This document shows positions 31,924 to 40,949 of a stretch of DNA of 64,000 bases, piece by piece. Both the position numbers and the translations under genes were made by a program. Under the pieces are notes generated by a model. It did not search any database, had not been told where the DNA came from, and saw only the letters and a program-made list of their open reading frames with translations. Origin of the DNA: Methylorubrum populi (lineage in GTDB: Bacteria > Pseudomonadota > Alphaproteobacteria > Rhizobiales > Beijerinckiaceae); the NCBI RefSeq assembly GCF_002355515.1, contig NZ_AP014809.1, positions 1,574,501-1,638,500 of the forward strand, given 5' to 3'. The number at the start of each line of letters is the position of its first letter. Positions within the stretch are counted from its first letter, which is position 1.

Positions 31924-34008
31924 AGCCGCGCGCCCGCGCCGTCCCTCGACCAGCCACATCGCCAGTACGGCGGCGGCGAGCGCGGCGAGCGCCCACAGGC
32001 CGATGCCGAGCGGATAGACCTCGACGCCGCGGATTGTGGCGCTGTCGCTCGGGCGGAAGCCGATCCAGTCGGCGCCCCCGAGGCGCCCGCCACGGGTGAT
32101 CTGGAGGCGCGGCACCTCGATGCCGCCGGAGGCCGCCACCCGGCGCACGGTGCCGCCGGAGCCCTCCGCCACGCCCTTGAGGCGCTCGGTATCGCTGAAC
32201 ACGTCGGCGAGTTCGCGCGGATTGGCCGGGCCGACGCTGACGAAGGCGACGAGGTTGCCGGAGCGGAGGGTGTGAAGCCCGAGGCTCTCCGCCTCGAAGG
32301 TCGCGGTGAACAGGCCGGTCTCCGCCTTCGACAGGTCGAGCTGGCGCTCCTTGCCGGTCGGGCCGGTGATCGTGACAGGCCCGGCCTCCTCGGCCATGGT
32401 CTGACGCTCGACGCGCACCTCGCGGCCGCGCCCCGTGGTCTGGGCCCGCAGAGCCTCCTCTTCGAGGGCCGGCTCCTTCATCAGCCAGTGGGCGAGGCGC
32501 CGCAGCAGGTCGAGATAGGGGCCGCCCTGCTGGTAGCCGCGGGCCCAGAGCCAGGCCTGATCCGACAGCATCAGGGCGACGCGGCCCTTGTCCTCGCGGG
32601 AGAGCGCCAGGAGCGGCAGGCCGTTGGCGCCGGACAGGATCGGCTGCACGCCGGCCCGGGTCTGGGCCGAGATGATGCGCAGCCAGTCGCCCCAGGCCGG
32701 CGGGTTGGCCTCCGAGCCCGGCAGCGCCCGGGTCACGGGGTGGCGGTGCCCCGTCTCGGTGAGCGCGGCCTTGAACGGCTGCTCGACCACCTTGGCTGAT
32801 GGGTCGCCGGGAAGAATCGAGGCGAGCCGGGTGCGGGCGAGACTGGCGGGGCCGGCGAATTCCGGTCCGGCGGCGATGAGCAGCGCCCCGCCCTCGCGCA
32901 CGTAGCGGACGATGTTGTCGAAATAGGCCTGCGGCAGCACGCTCTGGTTGGCGTAGCGATCGAAGATGATGAGGTCGAAGTCCTTGATCTTCTGGACGAA
33001 CAGCTCGCGGGTCGGGAAGGCGATCAGCGAGAGTTCGGAGATCGGCGTGCCGTCCTGCTTCTCCGGGGGGCGCAGGATCGTGAAGTGGACGAGATCGACG
33101 GAGGCGTCCGACTTCAGGAGGTTGCGCCACGTGCGCTCGCCCTGGTGCGGCTCGCCGGAGACGAGCAGCACCCGAAGCTTCTCGCGGATGCCCTCGATGG
33201 GAAGGACGGCGCGGTTGTTGACCGTGGTGAGTTCGCCCGGCAGCGCCTCGACCTCGATCTCCACGACGTTCGGGCCGCCATGCTCGATATGCGTGGTGAG
33301 CGAGAACGGCACGCCGGTGGCAATGCTCTGCCGGTCGATCTCCTCGCCGTCGCGGCGCACGGTGACGACCGCCGTGCCGGTGCCGCCGCGCTCCATCACC
33401 TCGGCGCGCAGGGTGACGTCCCGGCCGACGATGCCGAAGCGGGGGGCTTCCAGCATCTTGATCTGGCGGTCGCGCTCGTCCGGACGGCCGGTGACGAGGA
33501 CGTGCAGCGGCGCCTTCAGCCCCAGCGTCGCCAGGGAGGCGGGGATATCGTGCACCACGCCGTCGGTGAGCATCACCACGCCGGCGATCCGCTCGGGCGG
33601 CACGTCGGCGAGCGCCTGGGTGAGCGCCGTGAACAGCTTGGTGCCGTCGTCGCCCTCCGCCCCTTGCGCGTCGCCGACCTCGATGAAGCGGGGCTCGATA
33701 TTGGCGAGCGTGCCGAAGCGGCGCTCCAGCTCGGCCTTGACCGCGTCGGTCATGGCGGGGCGGTCGCCCAGCGCCTGCGAGCCGGAGCGGTCGACGACGA
33801 TGGCGGCCACGTCCTTCACCGGGTCGCGGTCCTCGCGCACCAGCGAGGGGTTGGCCAGCGCCAGGAGGACGAGGCCGAGGGCGATCGCCCGCAGCAGCGC
33901 CGTGCGCCCGCGGGCGAGCACCGCCAGCACGGCGAGGATCGCAGCGAGCCCGCCGAAGGCGGCGAGCACCGGCCAGGGGACGAGGGGGGTGAAGCTGAGG
34001 CTCAGCAT
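31921..34008 (-). CDS. Membrane protein with VWA and glutamine-amidotransferase-like domains
   Basis: 695 residues. Two N-terminal helices (PWPVLAAFGGLAAILAVLAV, TALLRAIALGLVLLALANPS) are followed by a VWA-like domain (AAIVVDRSGSQALGDRPAMT, AGVVMLTDGVVHD), a beta-rich part, and an amidotransferase-like domain (RVLLVSGEPHQGERTWRNLL, LIIFDRYANQSVLPQAYFDN, VREGGALLIAAGPEFAGP). One C-terminal helix, LGIGLWALAALAAAVLAMWL, ends the protein. Such proteins form the last gene of MoxR/DUF58/DUF4159 operons in alphaproteobacteria. A role in envelope assembly or chaperoning is suspected, not shown. The stop codon is supplied by the repeat at 31820-31923. Confidence 0.85.
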   Translation of the reverse strand: MLSLSFTPLVPWPVLAAFGGLAAILAVLAVLARGRTALLRAIALGLVLLALANPSLVREDRDPVKDVAAIVVDRSGSQALGDRPAMTDAVKAELERRFGTLANIEPRFIEVGDAQGAEGDDGTKLFTALTQALADVPPERIAGVVMLTDGVVHDIPASLATLGLKAPLHVLVTGRPDERDRQIKMLEAPRFGIVGRDVTLRAEVMERGGTGTAVVTVRRDGEEIDRQSIATGVPFSLTTHIEHGGPNVVEIEVEALPGELTTVNNRAVLPIEGIREKLRVLLVSGEPHQGERTWRNLLKSDASVDLVHFTILRPPEKQDGTPISELSLIAFPTRELFVQKIKDFDLIIFDRYANQSVLPQAYFDNIVRYVREGGALLIAAGPEFAGPASLARTRLASILPGDPSAKVVEQPFKAALTETGHRHPVTRALPGSEANPPAWGDWLRIISAQTRAGVQPILSGANGLPLLALSREDKGRVALMLSDQAWLWARGYQQGGPYLDLLRRLAHWLMKEPALEEEALRAQTTGRGREVRVERQTMAEEAGPVTITGPTGKERQLDLSKAETGLFTATFEAESLGLHTLRSGNLVAFVSVGPANPRELADVFSDTERLKGVAEGSGGTVRRVAASGGIEVPRLQITRGGRLGGADWIGFRPSDSATIRGVEVYPLGIGLWALAALAAAVLAMWLVEGRRGRAA

Positions 34009-34042
34009 GGGCTAGGGCCTGCTGTGATGAAGCGCAAAACCC

Positions 34043-34067
34043 CTCTCCCCGCCGGGCAGGGAGAGGA
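34043..34067. repeat. Short intergenic REP-like hairpin
   Basis: CCTCTCCC (34043-34050) and GGGAGAGG (34060-34067) are perfect arms around CGCCGGGCA. The sequence resembles the outer arms of the palindrome found inside cobN. It lies in the 82-bp gap between the DUF4159 and VWA membrane genes of one operon, so it may affect mRNA stability rather than end transcription. Confidence 0.5.
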
Positions 34068-34090
34068 AGGAAATCGTGAGCTGAACAAAG

Positions 34091-36925
34091 TCACTGTCCC
34101 AACCGCTCCAGCAGGGCCGGCACGTGGACCTGATCGGCCTTGTAGTTTCCGGTCAGCGTGTAGATCACGATGTTGATGCCGCCGCGGAACGCCATCTCGC
34201 GCTGACGCTGGTCGCCGCTCACGGGATAGAGCGGCTCGCCGTTGCGCCCGACCGCCCAGGCGGCGGCGAGATCGTTGCCGGTGATGATGATCGGCGTGAC
34301 GCCGTCGCCGGCCCGGGCCGGGCGGCGCTCGCCGCCCTCGCCCGCGGGGGGAATCGTCTCGACCCAGGTCTGGCCGGTGCTGAGACGGCCGGGGAAGGAA
34401 TCGACGAGGTAGAACGCCTTGGTCAGCACGTGGTCCTGCGGCACCGGCTCGAGTTCCGGCACTTCGAGGGTCGCCAGCATCTTGCGCAGGTAGGCCGTCT
34501 CCGGGGTCGGCGGGCCGTTCGCGCGGGCGGTCTGGGCGTCGCGGGTGTCGAAGATCACCGTGCCGCCATTTCGCATGAAGGCGTCGATCTTGCGGATCGC
34601 GGCCTCGCTGGGCTGCGGGCGCCCGGCGACGATCGGCCAATAGATCAGCGGGTAGAAGGCGAGTTCGTCCTTCTCCAGGTTCAGGCCGGCGGGCTCGCCG
34701 GGTTCCAGGGCGGTGCGGGCGGCCAGCATCTGGCTCAGGCCCGACAGGCCGGCGCGGCTCGCCGCATCGGTCGCGGCGTCGCCGGTGACGACGAAGGCGA
34801 GCCGGGTGGCCAGCGCCGATTCGATACCGTTCGGCCGGTTGGCCGGCGGCGCCTCGGCCCGCGCCGGGGGCGGCGCGAAGACGAGGGCGAGGCCGAGCAG
34901 CACCGGCAGGAGCCAAGCGGCGGGCGCAGCCCGGCCGCCACCGCTGCGGCCGAAATTCCGAAAAAAGCCGCCGAGCCAGAGGCCGGCCAGGGTGTCGAGG
35001 GCGAGCAAGCTCAGCGCGAGGCTGAACAGCAGCGCGCGCAGATCCAGCGTCTCGGCCCCGGCGAGCGAGCCCGTGCGGGCGCCCTTCAATCCGGTGAAGT
35101 CGAGGGGTTCGAGGCGGTCGCCGGGCACGAGCGCGTTGACGGCGATGCCGCCCTCCGCCGTGCCGTAGAAGCCCGGCGGGTGCTCGGGACCGGCGCGGTC
35201 AGCGAAATCGGCCGGCACGGCGGTGGCGCTGGCCGGCGGCGAGCCGAGCGCGCCGAACCCGTCGAGGGTCAGGCGCGGGGCGAGCAGCGCGGCCTTGGCC
35301 TGCCGCCCGTCGCCCTCGCCGAGCTTGGCCGAGGGGCCGGCGAGCCCGACGACCCGGCGCAGCATGTCGACGAACAGGCCCGACAGGGGCAGGTTCGACC
35401 ACGTGGTGTCGGCGGTGACGTGGAACAGCACCACCAGCCCCTGCCCGCGCTTCTCCGCCGTGACGATCGGCGTGCCGTCCTGTAGCGAGGCCCAGGTCTT
35501 GCCCGGCAGGTCGCCGTCGGGCTCGGCCAGGATCTGGCGGCGCACGCCGATGTCAGTCGGCGGGCTCAGCCCGGCGAAGGGGCTCTCGGGGGCGAAGGCG
35601 GCGAGCGTCTTCGGCCGGTCCCAGGAGAGGGTACCGCCGAGCGAGCGCCCGCCCCGGCGCAGGCGCACCGGCACGAGCGGGTCGTTGCCGGCAGCGAGCC
35701 GCGGCCCAGCGAAGCGCAGCAGCAGCCCGCCCTCGTCCACGAATTTCTCGACCCGCGCCAGGGTGCGCTCGTCCAGCGCGCCGACATCGGCGAGCGCCAG
35801 CACCGAGACTTGGTTGTCGAGCATCTGGCCGATGGATTCGGCGGTGCCCTGGCCGCCGCGGGGCTGCTGCACGTCGGCGAAGGGCGCGAGCGCCTTGGCA
35901 AGGTAGTAGGTCGGCGCCAGCAGGGGCTGGGCCTGATCGAGCGTGCCGCCGAAGACGAGGCCGACCCGGCGCCGCTTGCCGCGCTCGTCCATCAGCACCA
36001 CGGCGCCGGCCGAGCGTTCGCCCTCGATCTCGAGCCGGGCGATGGCGTTGCGCAGCTCCACCGGCAGATCGAAGCTCACGCTCGTCTCCCGCGCCTCGGG
36101 CTCCAGCATGAAGCGGCTCTCGGCGAGCGGCAGGCCCTTCTGGTCGAGGGCGCGCACCAGCCCGGCATCGCGGCCGTTGCCTGCGGCCCGCAGCACCTGC
36201 GCCGAGAGCTTTTCGCCCGGCTGCATCGGCGAGCCTTCGAGGGCGAGCGCCGGGGAGCGCTCGGCCTTGAGCACGGTGATCGCGCTGCCGTGGCGGCTGG
36301 CGAGATCCCCGAGTGCTGTCGCGAAATCACCCTTGCCGGTGCCGCGCACGCCGTCGCTGATCCAGACGATCGAGGCGCCGGGCATCCGCTCCAGGAAGGT
36401 GCCGATCGAGGCCAGATGCGCGTCCCGGTCGCCGAGATGCGGGCGGGGCTTGATCGCCCGCAGGCGCTCCAGCGCGGCGGCCGGGGCCTTCGCCTCGAAG
36501 GGGGCCGGCGCGTCGGCGCTCGCGACCAGGGCCACCGGGCGGCCGTCGCGGGCGGCGGCCTCGATCTCGTCGGTGGCCGCGCGCAGGCGGTCGCGCCAAT
36601 CGTGGGCGGCGACGAAGCCGTTGTCGAGGATGAGGAGCAGGGGTTCGCGCCCCGCGGCGGCGCCGATGCCGCCGGGATTCCATACCGGCCCGGCGACGGC
36701 GAGGATCAGGCAGGCGGCGGCGAGGATGCGTAGGATCAGCAGCCAGGGCGGGGTGCGGGCCGGGGTCTCGCGCTTCGGCAGCAGGTCGGCGACGAGCGCC
36801 AGCGGCGGGAAGGCGATGCGGCGCGGGCGCGGCGGCGTGACCCGCAGCAGCACCCACAGGGCCGGCAGCGCGACGAGCGCGGCGAGCGCGAGGGGGGCGG
36901 CGAAGGTGAGCGGAATCCCGAGCAA
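34091..36925 (-). CDS. BatA/VWA/DUF4159 membrane protein
   Basis: 944 residues. The N-terminus has the BatA-type opening FAAPLALAALVALPALWVLL and PPRPRRIAFPPLALVADLLP, then a VWA-like domain (LLLILDNGFVAAHDWRDRLR, SIVWISDGVRGTGKG). A middle amidotransferase-like region carries VEKFVDEGGLLLRFAGPRLA. A helix LRALLFSLALSLLALDTLAG precedes the C-terminal DUF4159 domain (about 730-944: LAFVVTGDAATDAASRAGLS, ELAFYPLIYWPIVAGRPQPS, IDAFMRNGGTVIFDTRDAQT, GGINIVIYTLTGNYKADQVH). It is the central gene of the MoxR cluster and lies 13 bp after the DUF58 gene. The exact function is unknown. Confidence 0.9.
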   Translation of the reverse strand: MLGIPLTFAAPLALAALVALPALWVLLRVTPPRPRRIAFPPLALVADLLPKRETPARTPPWLLILRILAAACLILAVAGPVWNPGGIGAAAGREPLLLILDNGFVAAHDWRDRLRAATDEIEAAARDGRPVALVASADAPAPFEAKAPAAALERLRAIKPRPHLGDRDAHLASIGTFLERMPGASIVWISDGVRGTGKGDFATALGDLASRHGSAITVLKAERSPALALEGSPMQPGEKLSAQVLRAAGNGRDAGLVRALDQKGLPLAESRFMLEPEARETSVSFDLPVELRNAIARLEIEGERSAGAVVLMDERGKRRRVGLVFGGTLDQAQPLLAPTYYLAKALAPFADVQQPRGGQGTAESIGQMLDNQVSVLALADVGALDERTLARVEKFVDEGGLLLRFAGPRLAAGNDPLVPVRLRRGGRSLGGTLSWDRPKTLAAFAPESPFAGLSPPTDIGVRRQILAEPDGDLPGKTWASLQDGTPIVTAEKRGQGLVVLFHVTADTTWSNLPLSGLFVDMLRRVVGLAGPSAKLGEGDGRQAKAALLAPRLTLDGFGALGSPPASATAVPADFADRAGPEHPPGFYGTAEGGIAVNALVPGDRLEPLDFTGLKGARTGSLAGAETLDLRALLFSLALSLLALDTLAGLWLGGFFRNFGRSGGGRAAPAAWLLPVLLGLALVFAPPPARAEAPPANRPNGIESALATRLAFVVTGDAATDAASRAGLSGLSQMLAARTALEPGEPAGLNLEKDELAFYPLIYWPIVAGRPQPSEAAIRKIDAFMRNGGTVIFDTRDAQTARANGPPTPETAYLRKMLATLEVPELEPVPQDHVLTKAFYLVDSFPGRLSTGQTWVETIPPAGEGGERRPARAGDGVTPIIITGNDLAAAWAVGRNGEPLYPVSGDQRQREMAFRGGINIVIYTLTGNYKADQVHVPALLERLGQ

Positions 36926-36938
36926 TGCGCTTCGCCTT

Positions 36939-37853
36939 TCAGCCGAGCCCGCGCGCGGCGGCGACGAGGGTGAGGACGCGCAGGGCCGCCTCGCTCGCCG
37001 GCCGGTCGGTGCGGTGAATCGTCAGCGTCCAGCCCCGCTGCCGGGCGATCTCGGACAGGCCGTCGCGATGGGCCGCGATGCGGCTCCGATAGGCCTCGCC
37101 CCAGGCGCCGGCCTCGCCGATATCGAGGCTCAGGCCGCCTTCCGGATCGTGCAGCACCGCCTGGCCGGTGAAGGGGAAGGTCTCCTCCACCGGGTCGACG
37201 ACCAGCACGAGATGGCCGCGGTTGCCGTGGACGGAATTGGCCTGCACCGCCTCGCGTACCCGGTCGAGGGGAGTCAGGAAATCGCTCACCAGCACCACCT
37301 CGTCGAAGCGGCCGGGGCTCGCGTGCGGCGGCAGATCCTGGCTCAGCCCGGCCCGGTCGTTGACCAGCGCCTGAGCCAAGGTCTCGACGATGCCGCGGGA
37401 GGCGCTGGCGCGGTTGAGCCCGAGCAGGCCGACGCGCTCGCCGCCCTCCACAAAAGTGTCGGCGAGCGCCAGCCCCAGCACCAGGGCCCGCTCGACCTTC
37501 GAGGTCTGGGCCAGATCCGAGGCGAAGCCCATCGAGGCGGAGCGGTCGATCCAGATCCAGATATTGTGGGCAGCCTCCCACTCGCGCTCGCGCACGTAGA
37601 GCCGGTCGTCGCGGGCGGAGCGGCGCCAGTCGATGCGCGCCGCCGCCTCACCGGTGACGAAGGGGCGGAACTGCCAGAAGCTCTCGCCCGGCCCGGCCCG
37701 GCGCCGCCCGTGCAGGCCGTGCGCCAGGGTGCCGGAGACGCGACGCGACTCGAGCACGAGCCGCGGCATCACCTCGGCGAGCGCGAGCGCACCACCGGTC
37801 TGCGCGCCGCCGGGGCGGCGGCTCTCGGCTTCGACGAGCCGGGTGGAGGCCAT
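36939..37853 (-). CDS. DUF58 / VWA-containing protein
   Basis: 304 residues. The DUF58 signature is GEAAARIDWRRSARDDRLYV followed by REREWEAAHNIWIWIDRSASMG, which includes the metal-ion-dependent adhesion-site-like DRSAS of the VWA domain. VERALVLGLALADTFVEGGE, FDEVVLVSDFLTPLDRVREA and HLVLVVDPVEETFPFTGQAVL follow. No signal peptide, so cytosolic and probably a MoxR partner. It starts 11 bp after the moxR-like gene and ends 13 bp before the DUF4159 gene. In related operons DUF58 proteins work with MoxR ATPases in protein maturation. Confidence 0.92.
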   Translation of the reverse strand: MASTRLVEAESRRPGGAQTGGALALAEVMPRLVLESRRVSGTLAHGLHGRRRAGPGESFWQFRPFVTGEAAARIDWRRSARDDRLYVREREWEAAHNIWIWIDRSASMGFASDLAQTSKVERALVLGLALADTFVEGGERVGLLGLNRASASRGIVETLAQALVNDRAGLSQDLPPHASPGRFDEVVLVSDFLTPLDRVREAVQANSVHGNRGHLVLVVDPVEETFPFTGQAVLHDPEGGLSLDIGEAGAWGEAYRSRIAAHRDGLSEIARQRGWTLTIHRTDRPASEAALRVLTLVAAARGLG

Positions 37854-37864
37854 CCGCGCGGAAC

Positions 37865-38875
37865 TCAGAGCTTCGCGGCGAGCTGGCCGATCAGGCCGGT
37901 CACCGTCTCGCCGTCGGCGCGCGCTGCGAAGGTCACCGCCATGCGGTGCTTGAGCACCGGTTCGGCCAGCGCCTTCACGTCGGCCACGGACGGGGCGACG
38001 CGGCCCTCGATCAGCGCGCGGGCGCGCACGGCCAGCGTCAGCGCCTGGCTGGCGCGGGGGCCGGGCCCCCAGAGCAGCTTTTTCGCGATCGCCGGATCAC
38101 CACCCTCGGGACGGGCCGAGCGGACGAGGTCGAGGATGGCGTCGACCACGGCATCGCCCACCGGCAGGCGCCGCACAAGGCGCTGCGCCGTGAGCAGTTG
38201 CTCGGTGTTCATCACGGTCTTGGCCCGCGCATCCTCGACGCCGGTGGTCTCGATCAGGATGCGGCGCTCGGCGGCGCGGTCGGGATAGCCGACGTCGATC
38301 TCCAGGAGGAAACGGTCGAGCTGCGCCTCGGGCAGCGGGTAAGTGCCCTCCTGCTCGATCGGGTTCTGCGTCGCCAGCACGTGGAAGGGGCGCGGCAGGT
38401 CGTGGCGCTCGCCCGCCACCGAGACGAAATGCTCCTGCATCGCCTGGAGCAGGGCCGATTGCGTGCGCGGGCTGGCGCGGTTGATCTCGTCGGCCATCAG
38501 GAGCTGGGTAAAGACCGGCCCCTTGACGAAGCGGAACGAGCGGCGGCGCTCGGCATCCTCGTCGAGAATCTCGGTGCCGAGGATGTCGGAGGGCATCAGG
38601 TCGGGCGTGAACTGCACCCGCCGCGCATCGAGCCCGAGCACGGTGCCGAGCGTCTCGACCAGCTTGGTCTTGGCCAGACCGGGAAGGCCGACGAGCAGGC
38701 CGTGGCCGCCGGCCAGGATCGTGACCAGGGCCAGATCGACGATCTTCTCCTGGCCGAAGATGACTCCGTGGATCGCCTCCCGCGCCTCATGAATCGCGGC
38801 GAGGCAGGTCTCGGCGGTGGCGACGATGCCGTCGTCGAGGCTCGTCGTGCTGGCCGGTCCGGCGCCCTGTGCCAT
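37865..38875 (-). CDS. MoxR-family AAA+ ATPase
   Basis: 336 residues. Walker A is GLLVGLPGLAKTKLVETLGT (about 65), Walker B is LLMADEINRASPRTQSALLQ (about 127), and the sensor region is VLATQNPIEQEGTYPLPEAQ then LDRFLLEIDVGYP. The AAA lid follows at RLPVGDAVVDAILDLVRSAR and LLWGPGPRASQALTLAVRAR. It is the first gene of the four-gene minus-strand operon with DUF58, DUF4159 and VWA/amidotransferase genes; the 198-bp region up to the divergent thioesterase should hold both promoters. MoxR proteins act as chaperone-like ATPases; the first known one serves methanol dehydrogenase, but this operon is the widespread generic type. Confidence 0.94.
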   Translation of the reverse strand: MAQGAGPASTTSLDDGIVATAETCLAAIHEAREAIHGVIFGQEKIVDLALVTILAGGHGLLVGLPGLAKTKLVETLGTVLGLDARRVQFTPDLMPSDILGTEILDEDAERRRSFRFVKGPVFTQLLMADEINRASPRTQSALLQAMQEHFVSVAGERHDLPRPFHVLATQNPIEQEGTYPLPEAQLDRFLLEIDVGYPDRAAERRILIETTGVEDARAKTVMNTEQLLTAQRLVRRLPVGDAVVDAILDLVRSARPEGGDPAIAKKLLWGPGPRASQALTLAVRARALIEGRVAPSVADVKALAEPVLKHRMAVTFAARADGETVTGLIGQLAAKL

Positions 38876-39073
38876 GAAGTGAACCTTGCGATGACCGGGC
38901 GCGATGGCCCGAAAGTGCCTGAGTCTGGCGCCGAACGCCGGCCGAACGCAAGCGCGGCGCTGCCGCGCGGCAGTTCGGCACTATATGGCGGGCCGTGCGG
39001 GCAGAGCAGGATGCCCGCGACATCGTGCATCGCGGGCGCGATTTCCGCCCTGCGGCTCGGGAGGCGAGAGCGG

Positions 39074-39490
39074 ATGACGGACGAGGAGCGCGTGGTCTTT
39101 CCCGAGGGCTGGGAGGCCTTCACCGATCCGGGCTTCATCGCCCATGTCGGGCCGGTCTATCACCGCACGGTCGCGGGCACGAAGGAGTTCGCCTTCCGGA
39201 CCGACGAGCGGCACGGCAACCTCGTCGGCATCGTCCATGGCGGCATGCTGCTCACCTTCGCCGACCGGGCGCTCAGCATCGTCGTGCGCGAGGCCTGCGA
39301 CGGGGCCCGCGCCGTCACCATCGAGATGCAGAGCCAGTTCGTTGGCGCGGCGCAGATCGGCGATCTCGTCGAGACCGTGCCGGAGATCGTGCGGAAGACG
39401 GCCTCCCTCGTCTTCGTGCGCGGGACGCTGACCAGCGGCGGCCGGCCGCTGGCGGCGGTGACGGGAATCTGGAAGGTTCTGAGGGACTAG
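39074..39490 (+). CDS. PaaI-like hotdog-fold thioesterase
   Basis: 138 residues. HGNLVGIVHGGMLLTFADRA is the PaaI/YbgC hotdog signature (HGG with the Asp nearby), then AVTIEMQSQFVGAAQIGDLV and SLVFVRGTLTSGGRPLAAVTG. It probably hydrolyses an acyl-CoA. Start ATG 39074 lies 15 bp after a GGGAGGCGAGAG purine run. The TAG stop (39488-39490) is the first triplet of a palindromic repeat, so the C-terminus VLRD may have been set by the repeat insertion. Confidence 0.88.
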   Translation: MTDEERVVFPEGWEAFTDPGFIAHVGPVYHRTVAGTKEFAFRTDERHGNLVGIVHGGMLLTFADRALSIVVREACDGARAVTIEMQSQFVGAAQIGDLVETVPEIVRKTASLVFVRGTLTSGGRPLAAVTGIWKVLRD

Positions 39491-39590
39491 AGCATCGTCC
39501 CGGATATCGGATCCGGGACGATGCTCTAGGCTCTCGTTTTTGCATCGTTTTTTCCGAAAGCCGGCAGCCGCCTTTCGGGACGATGCTCTA
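39488..39590. repeat. Palindromic double-hairpin repeat, full copy 2
   Basis: TAGAGCATCGTCCCGGAT (39488-39505), spacer ATCGG, then its exact complement to 39528. The second half has GTTTTTGCATCGTTTTTTCC, GAAAGCCGGCAGCCGCC and TTTCGGGACGATGCTCTA ending at 39590. GCATCGT pairs with ACGATGC and CCGAAAG with CTTTCGG. Compared with copy 1 (31820-31923), arms differ at several positions and each change is matched on the opposite arm. The first triplet is the stop codon of the thioesterase gene. Confidence 0.9.
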
Positions 39591-39605
39591 GCCCGGCGAG
39601 ACATC

Positions 39606-40199
39606 ATGACCCAACCCGCCTCCGACGATCCGGCGCTGGCCCGCCTCAGCGCCGCCCTCGGCGAGATCGGCAAGGATACGGCCAAGCGCGGGCTGCCGCC
39701 GGTGGAGCGCTGGAACCCGGAGCATTGCGGCGCGATCGATATCCGCATCGCCGCCGACGGCACGTGGTTCCACAACGGCTCACCGATCCGGCGGCCCAAG
39801 CTCGTCAAACTGTTCGCCTCGATCCTGCGCAAGGAGCCCGACGGTTCGATCGTGCTCGTCACGCCGGCCGAGCGGGTGCGCATCCAGGTGGACGACGCGC
39901 CCTTCACCGCGGTCGAGATGGCGGTGGAGGGCGAGGGCGAGGGGCGCCGCCTCGCCTTCCGCACCAACGTGGACGATCTCGTTCCGGCCGATGCCGAGCA
40001 CCCTCTCCGCTTCGCCGACGGGGCGGAGGGCCTGAAGCCCTATCTCCACGTGCGCCGCGACCTCTGGGCCCTGGTCACCCGCCCCCTCACCTACGACCTC
40101 GTGGAGATGGGCGAGGAGCGCGCGATCGACGGACAGCGATGGTTCGGCCTCTGGGCGGGTGGGCATTTCCACCGCATCGCCCCGGCGGAGGCCGCGTGA
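39606..40199 (+). CDS. DUF1285 family protein
   Basis: 197 residues. DUF1285 marks are PPVERWNPEHCGAIDIRIAA, DGTWFHNGSPIRRPKLVKLF, LVTPAERVRIQVDDAPFTAV and LRFADGAEGLKPYLHVRRDLWALVTRPL, ending GRWFGLWAGGHFHRI-like (RWFGLWAGGHFHRIAP). Function unknown; the family is common in alphaproteobacteria and often sits directly before a Nudix/CCA-enzyme pair, as here. The stop overlaps the next gene's GTG (GTGA). The start is 15 bp after a repeat. Confidence 0.9.
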   Translation: MTQPASDDPALARLSAALGEIGKDTAKRGLPPVERWNPEHCGAIDIRIAADGTWFHNGSPIRRPKLVKLFASILRKEPDGSIVLVTPAERVRIQVDDAPFTAVEMAVEGEGEGRRLAFRTNVDDLVPADAEHPLRFADGAEGLKPYLHVRRDLWALVTRPLTYDLVEMGEERAIDGQRWFGLWAGGHFHRIAPAEAA

Positions 40200-40867
40200 G
40201 GCTGCCCGAAGGCGCCGCCGGCGCGCCCGCGGACGATCCCGGTCTCGACGCCTTCCTCGCGCGGGCGGAGAACCGGCTGAGCCACGTGGCGCCGGGGCCG
40301 GGCGTGCCGCTGTCGAACCCGCGCGGCGACCACGATCTCCAGCCGGAGGGTTTTTCCGTCGCGCCGGCCACGCCGCACCGGCCCGCCGCCGTGCTGGTGC
40401 CGGTGATCGACCGGCCGGACGGCGTGACGCTGCTGTTCACCAAGCGGGCGGCGCATCTGCGCGAGCATTCGGGACAGGTCGCCTTTCCCGGCGGCAAGGT
40501 CGATGCCGAGGACACCTCGCCGATCGACACGGCTTTGCGCGAGGCGTGGGAGGAGATCGGGCTGGAGAGCGGGGCGGTGCGCCCGCTCGGCTATCTCGAC
40601 CCCTATCTCTCGGGCACCGGCTTCCTCGTGATGCCGGTGGTCGGCCTCGTGTCGCGCGAGGCCGTGCTGCGCCCCAACTCGGCGGAGGTGGCGGCGGTGT
40701 TCGAGGTGCCGCTCGCCTTCCTGATGGACCCGGCGCGGCATCTCGTCCGTTCGGCGGAATGGAAGGGCCGGACGCGCTATTTCTACGCCATCCCCTTCGC
40801 GGAGCACCTGATCTGGGGCGTCACGGCGGGGATCGTGCATAACCTCTACGAACGTCTCTACGCCTGA
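40196..40867 (+). CDS. Nudix hydrolase, CoA pyrophosphatase type
   Basis: 223 residues from GTG 40196 (overlap with DUF1285). The Nudix box lies in GGKVDAEDTSPIDTALREAW then EEIGL, preceded by LLFTKRAAHLREHSGQVAFP, the UPF0035 signature of CoA-cleaving Nudix enzymes (YeaB/NudL). VAAVFEVPLAFLMDPARHL and YFYAIPFAEHLIWGVTAGI complete the family. It probably hydrolyses CoA or its derivatives. The start may be a little downstream, because the first 20 residues are Gly/Pro-rich, but no other good start is seen. Confidence 0.9.
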   Translation: MRLPEGAAGAPADDPGLDAFLARAENRLSHVAPGPGVPLSNPRGDHDLQPEGFSVAPATPHRPAAVLVPVIDRPDGVTLLFTKRAAHLREHSGQVAFPGGKVDAEDTSPIDTALREAWEEIGLESGAVRPLGYLDPYLSGTGFLVMPVVGLVSREAVLRPNSAEVAAVFEVPLAFLMDPARHLVRSAEWKGRTRYFYAIPFAEHLIWGVTAGIVHNLYERLYA

Positions 40868-40949
40868 GGGCGTCCTCTCCGAACACCCGTCCGACCACTC
40901 GTCCTAACACCTGGGCGACCCGCCGCCCCCGCCGCAGATCGCAGCCTCG

